Assembly (NCBI RefSeq): GCF_011516635.5
Contig: NZ_CP096255.1
Span: 1,116,001 to 1,180,000 of the forward strand
DNA from: Bradyrhizobium barranii subsp. apii
GTDB taxonomy: Bacteria > Pseudomonadota > Alphaproteobacteria > Rhizobiales > Xanthobacteraceae
Direction: 5' to 3'
Length of the DNA: 64,000 nucleotides
Below, in pieces: positions 25,326-34,318 of this stretch. Position 1 is the stretch's first letter. Every line of letters begins with the position of its first letter. The notes beneath the pieces are model-generated. The model did no database searches. It was not told where the DNA came from and saw nothing but the letters and a program-made list of their open reading frames with translations. The translations under genes and the position numbers were made by a program.

Positions 25326-25764
25326 TCACGCCGTGGCGAGCGCCGGCTGCACCGGCCGCCGGCCGATCATCAGCGACAGCATGGCTGCGACGATGCCCAT
25401 TGCGCCCGCGATCATGAAGGCCTGCAGATAATCACCCTGTGTCGAGCGCATGATGCCGGCGAAGAAGGCGGCGCAGGCGGTGCCGAGTTGATGGCCGGCG
25501 ACCACCCAGCCGAAGATCAGCGGCGCATTCCTGTCGCCGAAGGCTTCGTTGGCGATACGCACAGTCGGCGGCACAGTTGCGATCCAGTCGAGCCCGTAGA
25601 ACACCGCGAACACTGACAGGCTGACCAAAGAGAAATCCGAGTAGGGAAGGTAGATCAGCGAGAGCCCGCGCAGGCCTTAGTAGAAGAACAGCAGCTTGCG
25701 CGGATCGAAACGGTCGGTGAGCCAGCCCGACAGGGTGGTGCCGAACAGATTGAGAAGATCAGGG
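25326..25764 (-). pseudogene. remnant of an MFS transporter gene (C-terminal half, nonsense codon)
   Basis: The reading frame encodes LNLFGTTLSGWLTDRFDPRKLLFFY, then an in-frame TAA, then GLRGLSLIYLPYSDFSLVSLSVFAVFYGLDWIATVPPTVRI and the last membrane segments to residue AT(A). This is the second half of a major facilitator protein: the GWLTDRFDPRKLLFxY loop between TM8 and TM9 is recognisable. The N-terminal half is absent, because upstream sequence becomes unrelated just before the LLM gene end. The stop at about 25677-25679 is a single-base change in an otherwise clean frame. No frameshift is needed. This is a decaying gene truncated by a deletion. Confidence 0.85.
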
Positions 25765-25810
25765 GTCAGCAAGAGACGGCCTGACTTTCGCAATGAACCG
25801 GTCGACGGTC

Positions 25811-26842
25811 TCACCGCCAGCCAAGCGCCGGCGCGACGTGCTTCAAGATCGCCTCGATCGCATGCGCACAATAGTCGACGCCGAGCTGGTTCGGAATCGT
25901 CAGCAGCAGCGTGTCGGCCTCGGCGATTGCCTCGTCCTGCTTGAGCTGCTCGATCAACGCCTCCGGCTCAGCGGCATAGGAGCGGCCGAAGATCGCGCGC
26001 GTTTGCGGGTCGATGAAGCCGATCTGGTCTTCGCCTCCGCGCTCCCCGCCGAAATAGGCGCGGTCGCGATCGTTCATCAGCGCGAAGATGCTGCGGCTGA
26101 CGGACACGCGGGGCTCACGGGTGTGGCCGGCCTCCGTCCACGCGGCGCGATAGCTGCGGATTTGCGCCGCCTGCTGCACATGAAAAGCTTCGCCGGTCTC
26201 GTCGTTCTTCAGCGTCGAGCTCTGCAGATTCATGCCGAGCTTCGCCGCCCACACCGCGGTCGCGTTCGAGCCGGCGCCCCACCAGATCCGTTCGCGCAGG
26301 CCTGCCGCATGTGGTTCGAGGCGCAGCAGTCCCGGCGGATTGGGAAACATCGGCTGCGGATTGGGCTCGGCAAAACCTTCGCCACGCAACAGGTCCAGAA
26401 AGACCTCCGCATGGCGCCGGCCCATGTCGGCATCGCTCTGGCCGTCGGCCGGGCGATAACCAAAGTAGCGCCAGCCGTCGATCACCTGCTCCGGCGAGCC
26501 GCGGCTGATGCCGAGCTGGAGCCGACCGCCGGCGATGAGATCGGCGCTGCCTGCATCCTCGATCATGTAGAGCGGGTTCTCGTAGCGCATGTCGATCACG
26601 GCCGTGCCGATCTCGATTGTGCTGGTCTTCGCGCCGACGGCGGCGAGCAGCGGGAAGGGCGAGGCCAGCTGGCGCGCGAAGTGATGCACGCGGAAATAGG
26701 CGCCATCCGCGCCGAGCTGTTCCGCCGCGACGGCCAGCTCGATGGATTGCAGCAGCGTGTCCGCAGCGGAGCGGGTCTGCGATTGCGGCGAGGGCGTCCA
26801 GTGTCCGAAGGACAGAAATCCGATCTTTTTCATGGGCGTCAT
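25811..26842 (-). CDS. LLM-class (luciferase-like) flavin-dependent oxidoreductase
   Basis: A 343-residue TIM-barrel enzyme that would use reduced FMN or F420. Landmarks are the N-terminal IGFLSFGHWTP, the LGADGAYFRVHHFARQLASPFPLLAAVGAKTSTIEIGTAV stretch, LIAGGRLQLGISRGSPEQV, and a C-terminal LSxPNQLG-like loop (LLLTIPNQLGVDY). It lies 21 bp downstream of the LysR gene on the same strand, so the two are probably co-transcribed. The divergent StyA/StyB genes supply a flavin reductase that might also feed it. The substrate is not predictable. The broken MFS gene follows it, perhaps once the exporter of the same pathway. Confidence 0.85.
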   Translation of the reverse strand: MTPMKKIGFLSFGHWTPSPQSQTRSAADTLLQSIELAVAAEQLGADGAYFRVHHFARQLASPFPLLAAVGAKTSTIEIGTAVIDMRYENPLYMIEDAGSADLIAGGRLQLGISRGSPEQVIDGWRYFGYRPADGQSDADMGRRHAEVFLDLLRGEGFAEPNPQPMFPNPPGLLRLEPHAAGLRERIWWGAGSNATAVWAAKLGMNLQSSTLKNDETGEAFHVQQAAQIRSYRAAWTEAGHTREPRVSVSRSIFALMNDRDRAYFGGERGGEDQIGFIDPQTRAIFGRSYAAEPEALIEQLKQDEAIAEADTLLLTIPNQLGVDYCAHAIEAILKHVAPALGWR

Positions 26843-26863
26843 TTAATGATGGCGGGGACGGCG

Positions 26864-27793
26864 TCAACCGCCCGCGCCGGCGGTACCGGTATGCGACGGC
26901 GCTGGCGCGAAATGCTCCGCGCGGTCGACCAGGAGATCCAGGAAGCTTCGCGCGCGCAGGGACATCCACTGCGTCTCCGGATAGACCGCGTGCAGGGGCA
27001 GCGCGGCGATAGTGTAGTCCGGAAGCACATGTTCGAGCTCGCCGCTGCGAAGGCCCTCCGCGGCATTCCACTCGGGCAGGATTGCGATGCCGAGATGCTG
27101 CATCGTCGCCTCCTGCATCGCATCGGCGTCGTCGACGTGAATGGGTCCGTTGATCGATGCGACGTGACGGCCATGCTCGGATTCGAAGGCCCATTGCTGC
27201 GCCGGCGACATCCGTGAATAGACGATGCACTGGTGCGAGCTGAGATCGTCAGGTGTCCGCGGCAGCGGGCGGCCGTGCAGATAGGTGGGTGTCGCAACAA
27301 GATGGCGCTGCACGGTCCCGAGCCGGCGGGCGACCAGCTTGCTCGCTTCCAGGTTCCCAATGCGCAGCGCCAGCTCGATGCCTTCTTCCACCAGGTTGAC
27401 GAAGCGTTCGCTGAAGCGGATGTCGATCCGCACTTCCGGATAATTCCGGACGTACTCGGCGATGACGGGCATCACGTAGCGCCGTCCGAACGACGACGGC
27501 ACGCCGATCCGGAGCGTGCCGGTCGGGCGGGGTGCGGACTGCTCGACACTCGACCGCGCCATGTCGAAGCTGTCGAGGATCTGCCGCGCGAGATCGTAGA
27601 TCCGGTGCGCTTCGGCCGTCGGCTTCAGTGTGCGCGTCGTGCGCAAAAACAGCTGCGTGCCGAATTCGCTTTCCAGCATCGCAATGCGCTTGCTGATCGC
27701 GGGCTGGCCGATCCCGAGCTCCTTGGCCGCAGCCGAGAAGCTGCCACCCTCGAGGGCGCGAACGAAAGCGCGCAGGCAATCGATCCGGTCCAT
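26864..27793 (-). CDS. LysR-family transcriptional regulator
   Basis: A 309-residue regulator. The N-terminal winged helix-turn-helix covers residues 1-60 (FVRALEGGSFSAAAKELGIGQPAISKRIAMLE); the effector domain begins around residue 90 (GTLRIGVPSSFGRRYVMPVIAEY). It is divergent from the StyA/StyB operon, and three ATTCC/GGAAT half-sites lie between them. The usual behaviour of this family suggests autoregulation and inducer-dependent activation of the monooxygenase genes. The LLM oxidoreductase follows in the same transcription unit. Confidence 0.9.
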   Translation of the reverse strand: MDRIDCLRAFVRALEGGSFSAAAKELGIGQPAISKRIAMLESEFGTQLFLRTTRTLKPTAEAHRIYDLARQILDSFDMARSSVEQSAPRPTGTLRIGVPSSFGRRYVMPVIAEYVRNYPEVRIDIRFSERFVNLVEEGIELALRIGNLEASKLVARRLGTVQRHLVATPTYLHGRPLPRTPDDLSSHQCIVYSRMSPAQQWAFESEHGRHVASINGPIHVDDADAMQEATMQHLGIAILPEWNAAEGLRSGELEHVLPDYTIAALPLHAVYPETQWMSLRARSFLDLLVDRAEHFAPAPSHTGTAGAGG

Positions 27794-27798
27794 AATTC

Positions 27799-27834
27799 AT
27801 TCCAATCTGGAATAAATTATATCCCATCTATTCC
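27799..27834. promoter_or_regulatory. probable LysR-type operator with three half-sites
   Basis: ATTCC-AATCT-GGAAT (27799-27813) is an exact inverted repeat of the T-N11-A form, six bases upstream of the LysR start codon. A third half-site, ATTCC, stands at 27830-27834, and AT-rich DNA (TAAATTATAT) lies between. This is the usual arrangement for a LysR protein that represses itself and activates the divergent operon. Confidence 0.65.
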
Positions 27835-27900
27835 GTAGTGCGCAACACGGCGGATCGCTAGGCTCCGTCAAAACAAGCAATCACAGGGGAGGAGACGAAA

Positions 27901-29151
27901 TTGGCACGCCATATCGGAATTGTCGGCGCCGGCATCGCCGGCCTGCATCTCGCGCTTTACCTGCAGAAGCACGGCGTGGACGCGACGATCATCACGGATC
28001 GGCCGCCCGAGGAATACAAGAACATCCGCCTGCTCAACACCGTCGCGCATCACCACGTGACGATCGCGCGCGAGGACTATCTCGGCGTCAATCACTGGAG
28101 CGGTCCGAAGGACCATTATTACTACCACGACCACGTCTTCAATTTTCCGCAGCCGCTGAGCTTTCGCGGTGATTTCTCGAAGCCGAGCCGCGCCGTCGAC
28201 TACAGGATCTATCTTCCCGCCCTGATGCAGGATTTTGTCAGCCGCGGCGGCAAGATCGAATATCGCCGCATCGAAGAGCGCGACATCCGTCCGCTGGTCG
28301 CCCGCTTCGATCTCCTGGTCGTCTCGACCGGGAAGGGCCCGCTAGGCCAGCTCTTCACTTATCGGCCGGAGCACACGCCCTATTCGCAGCCGCAACGGCG
28401 GCTGTGCGTCGGGCTTTACACCGGCGTGCGGCAGCCCGATCCCATGAACGTCACGCTCTCGGTGTCTCCAGGACATGGCGAGATGATCGTGATCCCGACC
28501 ATTACGTTCGGCGGTGTCGCCAACGCGCTGCTGATGGAGAACGTACCCGGCGGCGACATGGAGGAACTGGCGACGCTCAGCTACGACGACAACCCGAAGC
28601 ACTTCTTGAAGGTGCTGCTGGGCAAGCTCGAGAAGCATCACCCGACGACCTACGACCGCATCGACACCGCGCGCTTCGATCTCGCGCAGCCGCAGGATCT
28701 GCTGCAAGGCGGCGTGGTCCCGACGGTGCGCAACACTGTGGTCGAGTTCGACGACGGCAAATGCGCGATCGCGCTCGGTGACGTCCATGCGATCGTCGAT
28801 CCCATGATGGGCCAGGGCGCCAATGTCGCCTCCTATGCGGCCTTCGTGCTCGGCGAGGAGATCGTCAACGCGGATGCGCTCGACTTGCGCCTGTGCGAGA
28901 AGATCGAGCTGAAACGACAGGATCGCGTGCTGGCGGCCTCGCGCTGGACCAATGTGATGCTGCAGCCGCCGACGGAAGCGCTGGGCATGCTGATCGGCGC
29001 GATGAGCCAGAACCCGGCGCTGGCTAACGAGTTCACCGAGAATTTCAACTACCCGGACCGGCAGTGGGACCGCATCTGCACGCCGCAGCGCATCCAGGCC
29101 TGGATCGAGCGCATGTCGGCGCCGCCTGAGCCGGTCAGGGCGATTGCGTGA
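27901..29151 (+). CDS. styA: styrene/indole monooxygenase, FAD oxygenase component (StyA-like)
   Basis: A 416-residue flavoprotein. The TTG start is supported by GGGGAGGAG seven bases upstream. The N-terminal Rossmann motif IGIVGAGIAGLHLALYL binds FAD. Family blocks follow: NTVAHHHVTIARE, then the FDLLVVSTGKGPLG segment replacing the DG motif, and the C-terminal GDVHAIVDPMMGQGANVASYAAF that holds the second FAD contact. Members epoxidise styrene or indole using FADH2 from a separate reductase; the next gene encodes such a reductase. The symbol is by similarity only, and the true substrate could be another aryl alkene or indole. Regulation by the divergent LysR is likely. Confidence 0.85.
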   Translation: MARHIGIVGAGIAGLHLALYLQKHGVDATIITDRPPEEYKNIRLLNTVAHHHVTIAREDYLGVNHWSGPKDHYYYHDHVFNFPQPLSFRGDFSKPSRAVDYRIYLPALMQDFVSRGGKIEYRRIEERDIRPLVARFDLLVVSTGKGPLGQLFTYRPEHTPYSQPQRRLCVGLYTGVRQPDPMNVTLSVSPGHGEMIVIPTITFGGVANALLMENVPGGDMEELATLSYDDNPKHFLKVLLGKLEKHHPTTYDRIDTARFDLAQPQDLLQGGVVPTVRNTVVEFDDGKCAIALGDVHAIVDPMMGQGANVASYAAFVLGEEIVNADALDLRLCEKIELKRQDRVLAASRWTNVMLQPPTEALGMLIGAMSQNPALANEFTENFNYPDRQWDRICTPQRIQAWIERMSAPPEPVRAIA

Positions 29152-29157
29152 GGACCG

Positions 29158-29661
29158 ATGCGAGTGGGGATTGACATGCCGCGCGCCAATCCGGCCTCGT
29201 TCCGCGAGGCCGCATCGCGCTTCACGACCGGCGTCGCGGTGCTGACCGCGCTGGACGAGCACGGCCGCGTCTGCGGCATGACCGCGAACAGCTTTGTCAC
29301 CGTCAGCCTGTCCCCGCCGACCGTGCTGGTGTCGGTCATGCCGGGACGCATGCATCGGGCGATCTCGGCAACCGGACGCTACTGCGTCAACGTCCTGCCC
29401 GAGCACGGCCGGGACCTGTCGCGGCACTTCGCGAGCCAGCCGAACACCGGCGCTGCTCCTGATTACGACATCGTCGACGGCCTGCCGCGTCTGTCCGGCT
29501 GCATGGCCTGGTTCGCCTGCGAGGTCACACGCCACGTCGATGTCAGCGACCACACGCTGATCATCGCCGAAGTCTCGAGCTGCGACTATCGCGACACCAC
29601 GCCGCTGGTGTTCTTCTCGAGCCGGTATCATCTCGGGCCGGGCGTGCCGGTGGATCGGTGA
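29158..29661 (+). CDS. flavin reductase (StyB-like) partner of the monooxygenase
   Basis: A 167-residue FMN/FAD-binding split-barrel protein. Landmarks are FREAASRFTTGVAVLTALDEHGRVCGMTANSFVTVSLSPPTVLVSV and the C-terminal GPGVP end with FFSSRYHLG. The GMTANSFVSVSLxPP sequence is diagnostic of the short-chain flavin reductase family. It would pass reduced FAD to the StyA-like enzyme. The start at 29158 has GAGGA close upstream; an internal ATG at 29176 is possible. It lies six bases behind the monooxygenase stop codon, so the two form an operon. Confidence 0.9.
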   Translation: MRVGIDMPRANPASFREAASRFTTGVAVLTALDEHGRVCGMTANSFVTVSLSPPTVLVSVMPGRMHRAISATGRYCVNVLPEHGRDLSRHFASQPNTGAAPDYDIVDGLPRLSGCMAWFACEVTRHVDVSDHTLIIAEVSSCDYRDTTPLVFFSSRYHLGPGVPVDR

Positions 29662-29739
29662 GGGTTGCAGCGGTCCGCGGCTTGAGTGGATCTGGTGTTT
29701 TCCTGGCTGCATCGGGGCGCTTTGGCGTTACCGCCGGGA

Positions 29740-30897
29740 CTAGCTTGCCCTGGCGTTCTTTGCGCGAGGGGGCGTATCGTTGACGTTGTCGGCGCGCTTG
29801 GGATCGTCCGCGGCACGCCATTGTCGTGGCGTCATTCCGGTCCAGCGCCTGAAGGCGTGGGTGAATGCGCTGACTTCGCCATAGCCGAGCAGCCAGGCGG
29901 TTTGCGAAATCGGCAACTCGTCCTTTTTCAAATAGCTTTTGGCGAGGTCGATTTTCAGCTCGTCCATAATGCCGGTGAAGGTCAGTCCTTCCGACGCGAG
30001 GCGCCGCGCCAACGTGCGGTGGCTCATGCCGAGCCGGCGCGCGATCTCCTCAGCCCGTGCCTCGCGATGGGGAAGCAGTGGCGCGATGGCATTCTCGACG
30101 CTCGATCTGAGCGAAACTCCCCCAGGCTTCCGATGTGCAAGCGCCTCCTCGCAGAAGGTCACCAGCAGATCGTTCAAGTGGTGATCGGCACTTTCGATGG
30201 GCATCTGTCCCACGGACTGAGGGAAGGCGATCTCATCGACGTCTGATCCGAACTCGATCTCGCAACCAAGGAACGACCTGACCTCCGCGGGCATCGCTCG
30301 ACGGCGATGGGCGACTTTGACACGGCTTGGCACCACGCGGCGGTTGGTCAGTGCGCGGTTGATTCGAATGATAGAGGTCACCCAGAATTCGATCTGGTGC
30401 CGATCCGACCGCCGTTCCACGCCGACATAGCTCAACGCAATCGCCATGTCCTTCGCGGCAAATCGCAGTGAAATTCCCTCGTTCGCGAGGCGGCAATAGC
30501 GCTCCGTCTTTGACAAGGCTTCAGCGACTGTCCCGGATGAGGCCGCGACATAGTAGAGCAGGCCGATCTCACGAAGGTCGAAGTCCCGTGCCAGGTGAAA
30601 TCCCAGGGCGTCGTCGTGCAGCGCCTCGGCACCAAGCTCCAGAAACTTGATCTGGCTTTCAACGCTCAGCCGCGCCTTGCGGTCTTGGATCTGCTCGAGG
30701 GTCAATCTGGCCTTGGACAGCAAGCCGTCCGCCTGAATGCCGGCTTCGCGCAGGCGGGCCCAGACCAGGCGGGCGATGCCGCCGGTCGCACTGGGCATGG
30801 CTTGCAATTGGGGCGAACGGGCAGCAGCCACATCGAACCCTTTCGTCGTTGCCGCTGCGGCCTTGAGTCCTCGGCTCGCGCATCGGGATCGCGGCAT
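29740..30897 (-). CDS. AraC-family regulator with arabinose-binding-type N-terminal domain
   Basis: A 385-residue regulator. The N-terminal effector domain (residues 40-240, FLELGAEALHDDALGFHLARDFDLREIGLLYY) matches the OruR/ArgR-like group that senses amino acids or aromatic compounds. The C-terminal AraC domain has LGMSHRTLARRLASEGLTFTGIMDELKIDLAKSYL and the second helix-turn-helix QTAWLLGYGEVSAFTHAFRRWTGMTPRQWR. It converges with the flavin reductase gene, with about 80 bp between. Its target is not evident; regulation of the styrene-type operon cannot be excluded. Confidence 0.9.
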   Translation of the reverse strand: MPRSRCASRGLKAAAATTKGFDVAAARSPQLQAMPSATGGIARLVWARLREAGIQADGLLSKARLTLEQIQDRKARLSVESQIKFLELGAEALHDDALGFHLARDFDLREIGLLYYVAASSGTVAEALSKTERYCRLANEGISLRFAAKDMAIALSYVGVERRSDRHQIEFWVTSIIRINRALTNRRVVPSRVKVAHRRRAMPAEVRSFLGCEIEFGSDVDEIAFPQSVGQMPIESADHHLNDLLVTFCEEALAHRKPGGVSLRSSVENAIAPLLPHREARAEEIARRLGMSHRTLARRLASEGLTFTGIMDELKIDLAKSYLKKDELPISQTAWLLGYGEVSAFTHAFRRWTGMTPRQWRAADDPKRADNVNDTPPRAKNARAS

Positions 30898-31162
30898 AGA
30901 AAATCAAGTTATTGGCTCACGATAACAAGAAACCGGGTGTCATGTGACTTAAATCGGCGATCTGTCCCCCTAGGTGCGTCGTCTGTACTCGGGGGCGAAC
31001 CCACCCCGAAAAAGCCCGAAGGCCTTGATGTCCAGCTGCGATGGCGCGCCGCCTATAAACGTGAAGATATTGCGAAGTTACGGAAAATTGCTCGGAATTC
31101 CTCATATCGCTCATGGCCCACGGACGGTTGCGCTTGAGCGCGTTGGCGATTGCGAGATCAAC

Positions 31163-31363
31163 ATGTTCGAAACGCTTGAAGCCGGTTCAGCTGCGGCGCC
31201 CCTGTTCTGGATGGAGCTGTTCGATCTTCGCGTTCACGCCTCGCGCGACAGCCGCGGATGCCACAACATGAGCGACGCAGTCGCAGCGTTCAACGATTTT
31301 GCTTCGCAGGCGAGCCGCCTGGCGGAGGTGCCGCCGTGCGACACCGGCGAAGCCGTAGGCTGA
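31163..31363 (+). CDS. hypothetical small protein
   Basis: A 66-residue protein starting at ATG 31163: MFETLEAGSAAAPLFWMELFDLRVHASRDSRGCHNMSDAVAAF and an Ala-rich tail. The sequence is protein-like and ends shortly before the next open frame. No ribosome binding site is strong. I know no family. The 265 bp between it and the AraC gene contain an AT-rich region suitable for promoters but no clear feature. Confidence 0.4.
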   Translation: MFETLEAGSAAAPLFWMELFDLRVHASRDSRGCHNMSDAVAAFNDFASQASRLAEVPPCDTGEAVG

Positions 31364-31366
31364 CAA

Positions 31367-31684
31367 TTGCCGCGTCCACCGAGAGTATCCCCAGCGGAAA
31401 ACGCAGCGCTTCTGACGCGCGGCCAGATTCTTGGCTACGACACGGAGCGGATGGCGTTTCTGTTTACGATGACGTATGGCGCCAGCCTCGTCGACTGCGA
31501 GATAAGCGGCGTCGCGCTGGACGACCTTCACGGCTCGAAGGGCACGCGTCCCGACGAAAGGGAGACCCAATTCAGGTGTCTCCGCGACGCGGTCGAGCGC
31601 CTTGCATCATACGCTTTCGAACAGCAGGGCAGGCGGCAGCGCGAGCGGCTCCGCATCTTCTCCAAGCACGTCAAGGCGCTCTGA
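31367..31684 (+). CDS. DUF1488-like hypothetical protein
   Basis: A 105-residue protein from a TTG; the true start may be internal, for example ATG 31451 with GGAG just upstream. The core reads TRGQILGYDTERMAFLFTMTYGASLVDCEISGVALDDL, then REXQFRxLRDAVERLASYAF and a basic end RLRIFSKHVK. This resembles the short DUF1488-type proteins found throughout rhizobia, whose function is unknown. It follows the previous small gene on the same strand and precedes 250 bp of non-coding DNA that includes GAGATG-CTCGA-CATCTC, a small hairpin at about 31743-31759. Confidence 0.5.
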   Translation: MPRPPRVSPAENAALLTRGQILGYDTERMAFLFTMTYGASLVDCEISGVALDDLHGSKGTRPDERETQFRCLRDAVERLASYAFEQQGRRQRERLRIFSKHVKAL

Positions 31685-31935
31685 CGACCGCCAAAGCAAG
31701 GCCGCCGCCGCAACGGCAACGCATATGCAATTTGTGCCACGTGAGATGCTCGACATCTCCCTCTTAAACATTTCACTCGACCATGGTCTGCAAGACCGGG
31801 TTCCGCAGTTGTCGCCGGCTGGGTGTTGCCGCGCCGTGACATCCAGGCACGCTCAGCCGGTATAGACTGGTCGATATCCGGTGCCCCTTCCGTTGCCCGG
31901 ATGGTGAGTTATCGCGCTCTTGCGTCCAGTTGTGA

Positions 31936-33069
31936 GTGTTGCCGGTGGTCCGGACGAGTCGCATCAGTGCTCCAGCAGTTTTGTTGGCTTTGTCGATCGC
32001 AGCAGTCCTGGGCGGCTGTGCAGGACGTCCGTCGCAGGGCGTGCTTGTTCCGACAGCGCAGGTCGCCCCCGGAAACACAAATGTCCCGATCTACGTCGTC
32101 ACCAATCGCAAGCGATCCGACGTCGATCCCGGTGAGATGTTCAGCGGGGACCGTTCGGACGAGCTGTCCTTTGCCGAGGTGACTGTCTCGATCCCGCCAG
32201 ATGCCGCGCGGAAGATCGGCGAAGTGCAGCGGCCCGCGAGCCTGCCCGGCGACCCCCAACGGGAGTTCACGACTGTGTCGGCCGACTATCTCGACAAGAC
32301 GTATTTCGCTGTGTCTGTCGCCGCGGCGATGAAGCAGTCCGGTCGCAACAAGGTGCTTGTCTTCGTCCACGGCTTCAACAACCGCTTCGATGATGCGGTC
32401 TATCGCTTCGCGCAGATCGTGCACGACTCCAAAGTGCCGGTCGTTCCCGTGCTTTTCACCTGGCCATCGCGCGGCGAGCTGAGGCTGCGCGCGTATACCT
32501 ATGACCGGGAAAGCGCCAATTTTTCGCGTGACGCGCTCGACAATCTGTTGAGCACGCTCGACGCCTCGTCTGCCGTCGGCGAAGTTTATCTCCTGGCTCA
32601 TTCGATGGGCAATTGGATCGCACTGGAAGCACTGCGAACGCGGGCGATCCGCGCCCCGGCTGTCGCGTCGAAGCGCAGCAAGCTGAAGAATGTGATGCTG
32701 GTGGCACCCGACGTGGATGTCGATGTCTTCCGCTCGCAACTGAACCGGATGAGCGGCGCGCGGCCCCCCATCTCGTTGTTCGTCTCGCGTGACGACGGCG
32801 CGCTCTCGCTGTCGAAGACGATCTGGGGAGACGTCGCCCGCCTGGGCGATATCGACCCGACCCAGGAGCCTTATCGAACTGAGCTCGCGCGCGACCGGAT
32901 CGACGTCTACGACCTGACGAAACTGGCGGTCGCCGGCGACGACGCCCACGACCGGGCTTTCGAGCAGGTAGGCCCGGTTGTCGCAATGATCCGCCAACGC
33001 ATGGCCCAGGGCCAAGCGCTGGGTGAACAGAAGGCGGCCGCGGGCCCGCTCGCGCGGCTTGCGGAGTAG
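31936..33069 (+). CDS. lipoprotein alpha/beta hydrolase (DUF900 type)
   Basis: A 377-residue protein. The N-terminal signal ends in a lipobox (AVLLALSIAAVLGGCAG), so it should be a membrane-attached esterase-like lipoprotein. The core has NVPIYVVTNRKR, typical of the DUF900 family. The oxyanion HG is in KVLVFVHGFNNRFDDAVYR, the nucleophile is the Ser in LLAHSMGNWIALEAL, and the acid is likely in NVMLVAPDVDVDVF. The GTG start has no strong Shine-Dalgarno sequence. Neighbours give no pathway context. Confidence 0.8.
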   Translation: MLPVVRTSRISAPAVLLALSIAAVLGGCAGRPSQGVLVPTAQVAPGNTNVPIYVVTNRKRSDVDPGEMFSGDRSDELSFAEVTVSIPPDAARKIGEVQRPASLPGDPQREFTTVSADYLDKTYFAVSVAAAMKQSGRNKVLVFVHGFNNRFDDAVYRFAQIVHDSKVPVVPVLFTWPSRGELRLRAYTYDRESANFSRDALDNLLSTLDASSAVGEVYLLAHSMGNWIALEALRTRAIRAPAVASKRSKLKNVMLVAPDVDVDVFRSQLNRMSGARPPISLFVSRDDGALSLSKTIWGDVARLGDIDPTQEPYRTELARDRIDVYDLTKLAVAGDDAHDRAFEQVGPVVAMIRQRMAQGQALGEQKAAAGPLARLAE

Positions 33070-33129
33070 CGCGAGAGGCAGGCCCTGCCTGGCTTCTTCA
33101 TGGCGACGTGTTGACGAGGCCGTGACGTC

Positions 33130-33843
33130 TCAGGCGTAGGCGACCCAGCCGCGGAACGTGAAGCCGATGTAGAACAGGGTTGGGACGGAGAAGCCTGCGT
33201 CGCGCAAAATTGCTTCGTCTCGCGCGGGCGCCAGAATGCTCAACTGGCCGTCGACCGCCTTTCGCGCGGCGGCCGCCTTGTCGGGCTCGACTCCGGCTGC
33301 GGCGAGAAAGGCCGAATAGCGCGAGAGCCAAAGCGGCCGTTCATCGTCGTCGCCGGGGATGCTGAAATGGGCCGCGACGAACGGCGCGCCGGGCTTGAGG
33401 CGGCGGCGGATTTCGGACGCTATTCGCAGCCGTTCCTCGACATCGACGAAATGCAGGGTCAACAGGCACGTCGCGCCGTCGAATGGCCCCTCCGGCGCAT
33501 CGTCGATATAGCCTTGATGTAGATGTGCGCGCGACGCGAGCGGGCCCAGCGTCTGCTTCGCGAGATTCAGCATCGCAGCGGACGGGTCTACGCCATCAAA
33601 GGTCCAGCGCGGCTGCGCTTGCGCAAAGGCATTCAGCTCCAGGCCGCCGCCGGCGCCAAGAACGAGTATTCGTGCATCTTCACGTGCACGCTCGCCCAAA
33701 AGGATCGCCGCCATAGACAGCATCGAATTGTAGCCGGGAACGAACCGTGGCGGCCCTTCGGTGTACTTCGCCACCATCTGCGGATCGGAGAACGCGTTTT
33801 GAATGTCGGTCACGATGTTGTCCTGCTGAGGGGAGTGGGTCAC
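33130..33843 (-). CDS. SAM-dependent class I methyltransferase
   Basis: A 237-residue methyltransferase. Motif I is [18 protein letters not shown], motif [17 protein letters not shown], and motif [16 protein letters not shown]. It starts with a GTG overlapping the TGA of the Rrf2 gene (GTGA), so expression is translationally coupled to the regulator. The substrate is unknown, but small-molecule methylation (thiol, halide or toxic compound) is common for this combination. The Rrf2 regulator probably controls its own operon including this gene, through the palindrome at 34296-34318. Confidence 0.85.
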   Translation of the reverse strand: MTHSPQQDNIVTDIQNAFSDPQMVAKYTEGPPRFVPGYNSMLSMAAILLGERAREDARILVLGAGGGLELNAFAQAQPRWTFDGVDPSAAMLNLAKQTLGPLASRAHLHQGYIDDAPEGPFDGATCLLTLHFVDVEERLRIASEIRRRLKPGAPFVAAHFSIPGDDDERPLWLSRYSAFLAAAGVEPDKAAAARKAVDGQLSILAPARDEAILRDAGFSVPTLFYIGFTFRGWVAYA

Positions 33844-34298
33844 GCGTGATGCGCGCTCATGCCTTGAAGCTTTCGCGCACCCAGGCGCCTGCGCAGATCG
33901 TTGCTCAGCATCGCCAGCGTCACTTCGCCAAAGTGCGACAGCAGCAACGCCTCTGCATCGTCAAAGGCCTGATCGAGCGCGGCATTGACGGCCTGCTCGA
34001 CGAGGCAGCCAGGCGCCTCGGTCCGGTTGCCCATGGCCAGAATCGAGGGGCTGCCGAGCGCGGTGTAGACGTCGCGCAGCGTCACCCTCGACAGATCGCA
34101 AGCCAGCGTCCAGCCGCCGCCGTGCCCCTTCTCGGAGCGGACGTAATTGAGGTCGCGCAGGCCCGCCATGATGCGGCGGATCACCACCGGGTTGGTGTCC
34201 ATGGCCTTCCCCAGCGTCTCGGAGGTGAACGGGCCAGGCTGCTGCGCCATGTGCAGCAGGACGTGGAGGACCCCCGATAATCGGCTGTCTCGTCTCAT
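33840..34298 (-). CDS. Rrf2-family transcriptional regulator
   Basis: A 152-residue regulator; the start is at ATG 34298. The N-terminal winged helix-turn-helix includes [46 protein letters not shown], followed by the wing [27 protein letters not shown]. Only one Cys is visible in the C-terminal half ([10 protein letters not shown]), so it lacks the three-Cys Fe-S site of IscR and resembles the YwnA/NsrR-like redox or small-molecule-sensing branch. It is coupled to the methyltransferase gene. An exact palindrome overlaps its start codon, suggesting autorepression. Confidence 0.9.
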   Translation of the reverse strand: MRRDSRLSGVLHVLLHMAQQPGPFTSETLGKAMDTNPVVIRRIMAGLRDLNYVRSEKGHGGGWTLACDLSRVTLRDVYTALGSPSILAMGNRTEAPGCLVEQAVNAALDQAFDDAEALLLSHFGEVTLAMLSNDLRRRLGARKLQGMSAHHA

Positions 34299-34318
34299 GT
34301 AACTTCGTATGTTACATG
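34296..34318. promoter_or_regulatory. palindromic operator overlapping the Rrf2 start codon
   Basis: CATGTAAC-TTCGTAT-GTTACATG is an exact inverted repeat with eight-base arms and a seven-base spacer. The left arm contains the (complement) ATG of the Rrf2 gene. A protein bound here would block transcription start or translation, as expected for an autorepressor. Confidence 0.75.

Noticed and set aside
31743..31805. Two small hairpins (GAGATG-CTCGA-CATCTC and GGTCT-GCA-AGACC) as riboswitch
   Set aside because: The stems are short, isolated and far from the next start codon; they fit no known riboswitch.
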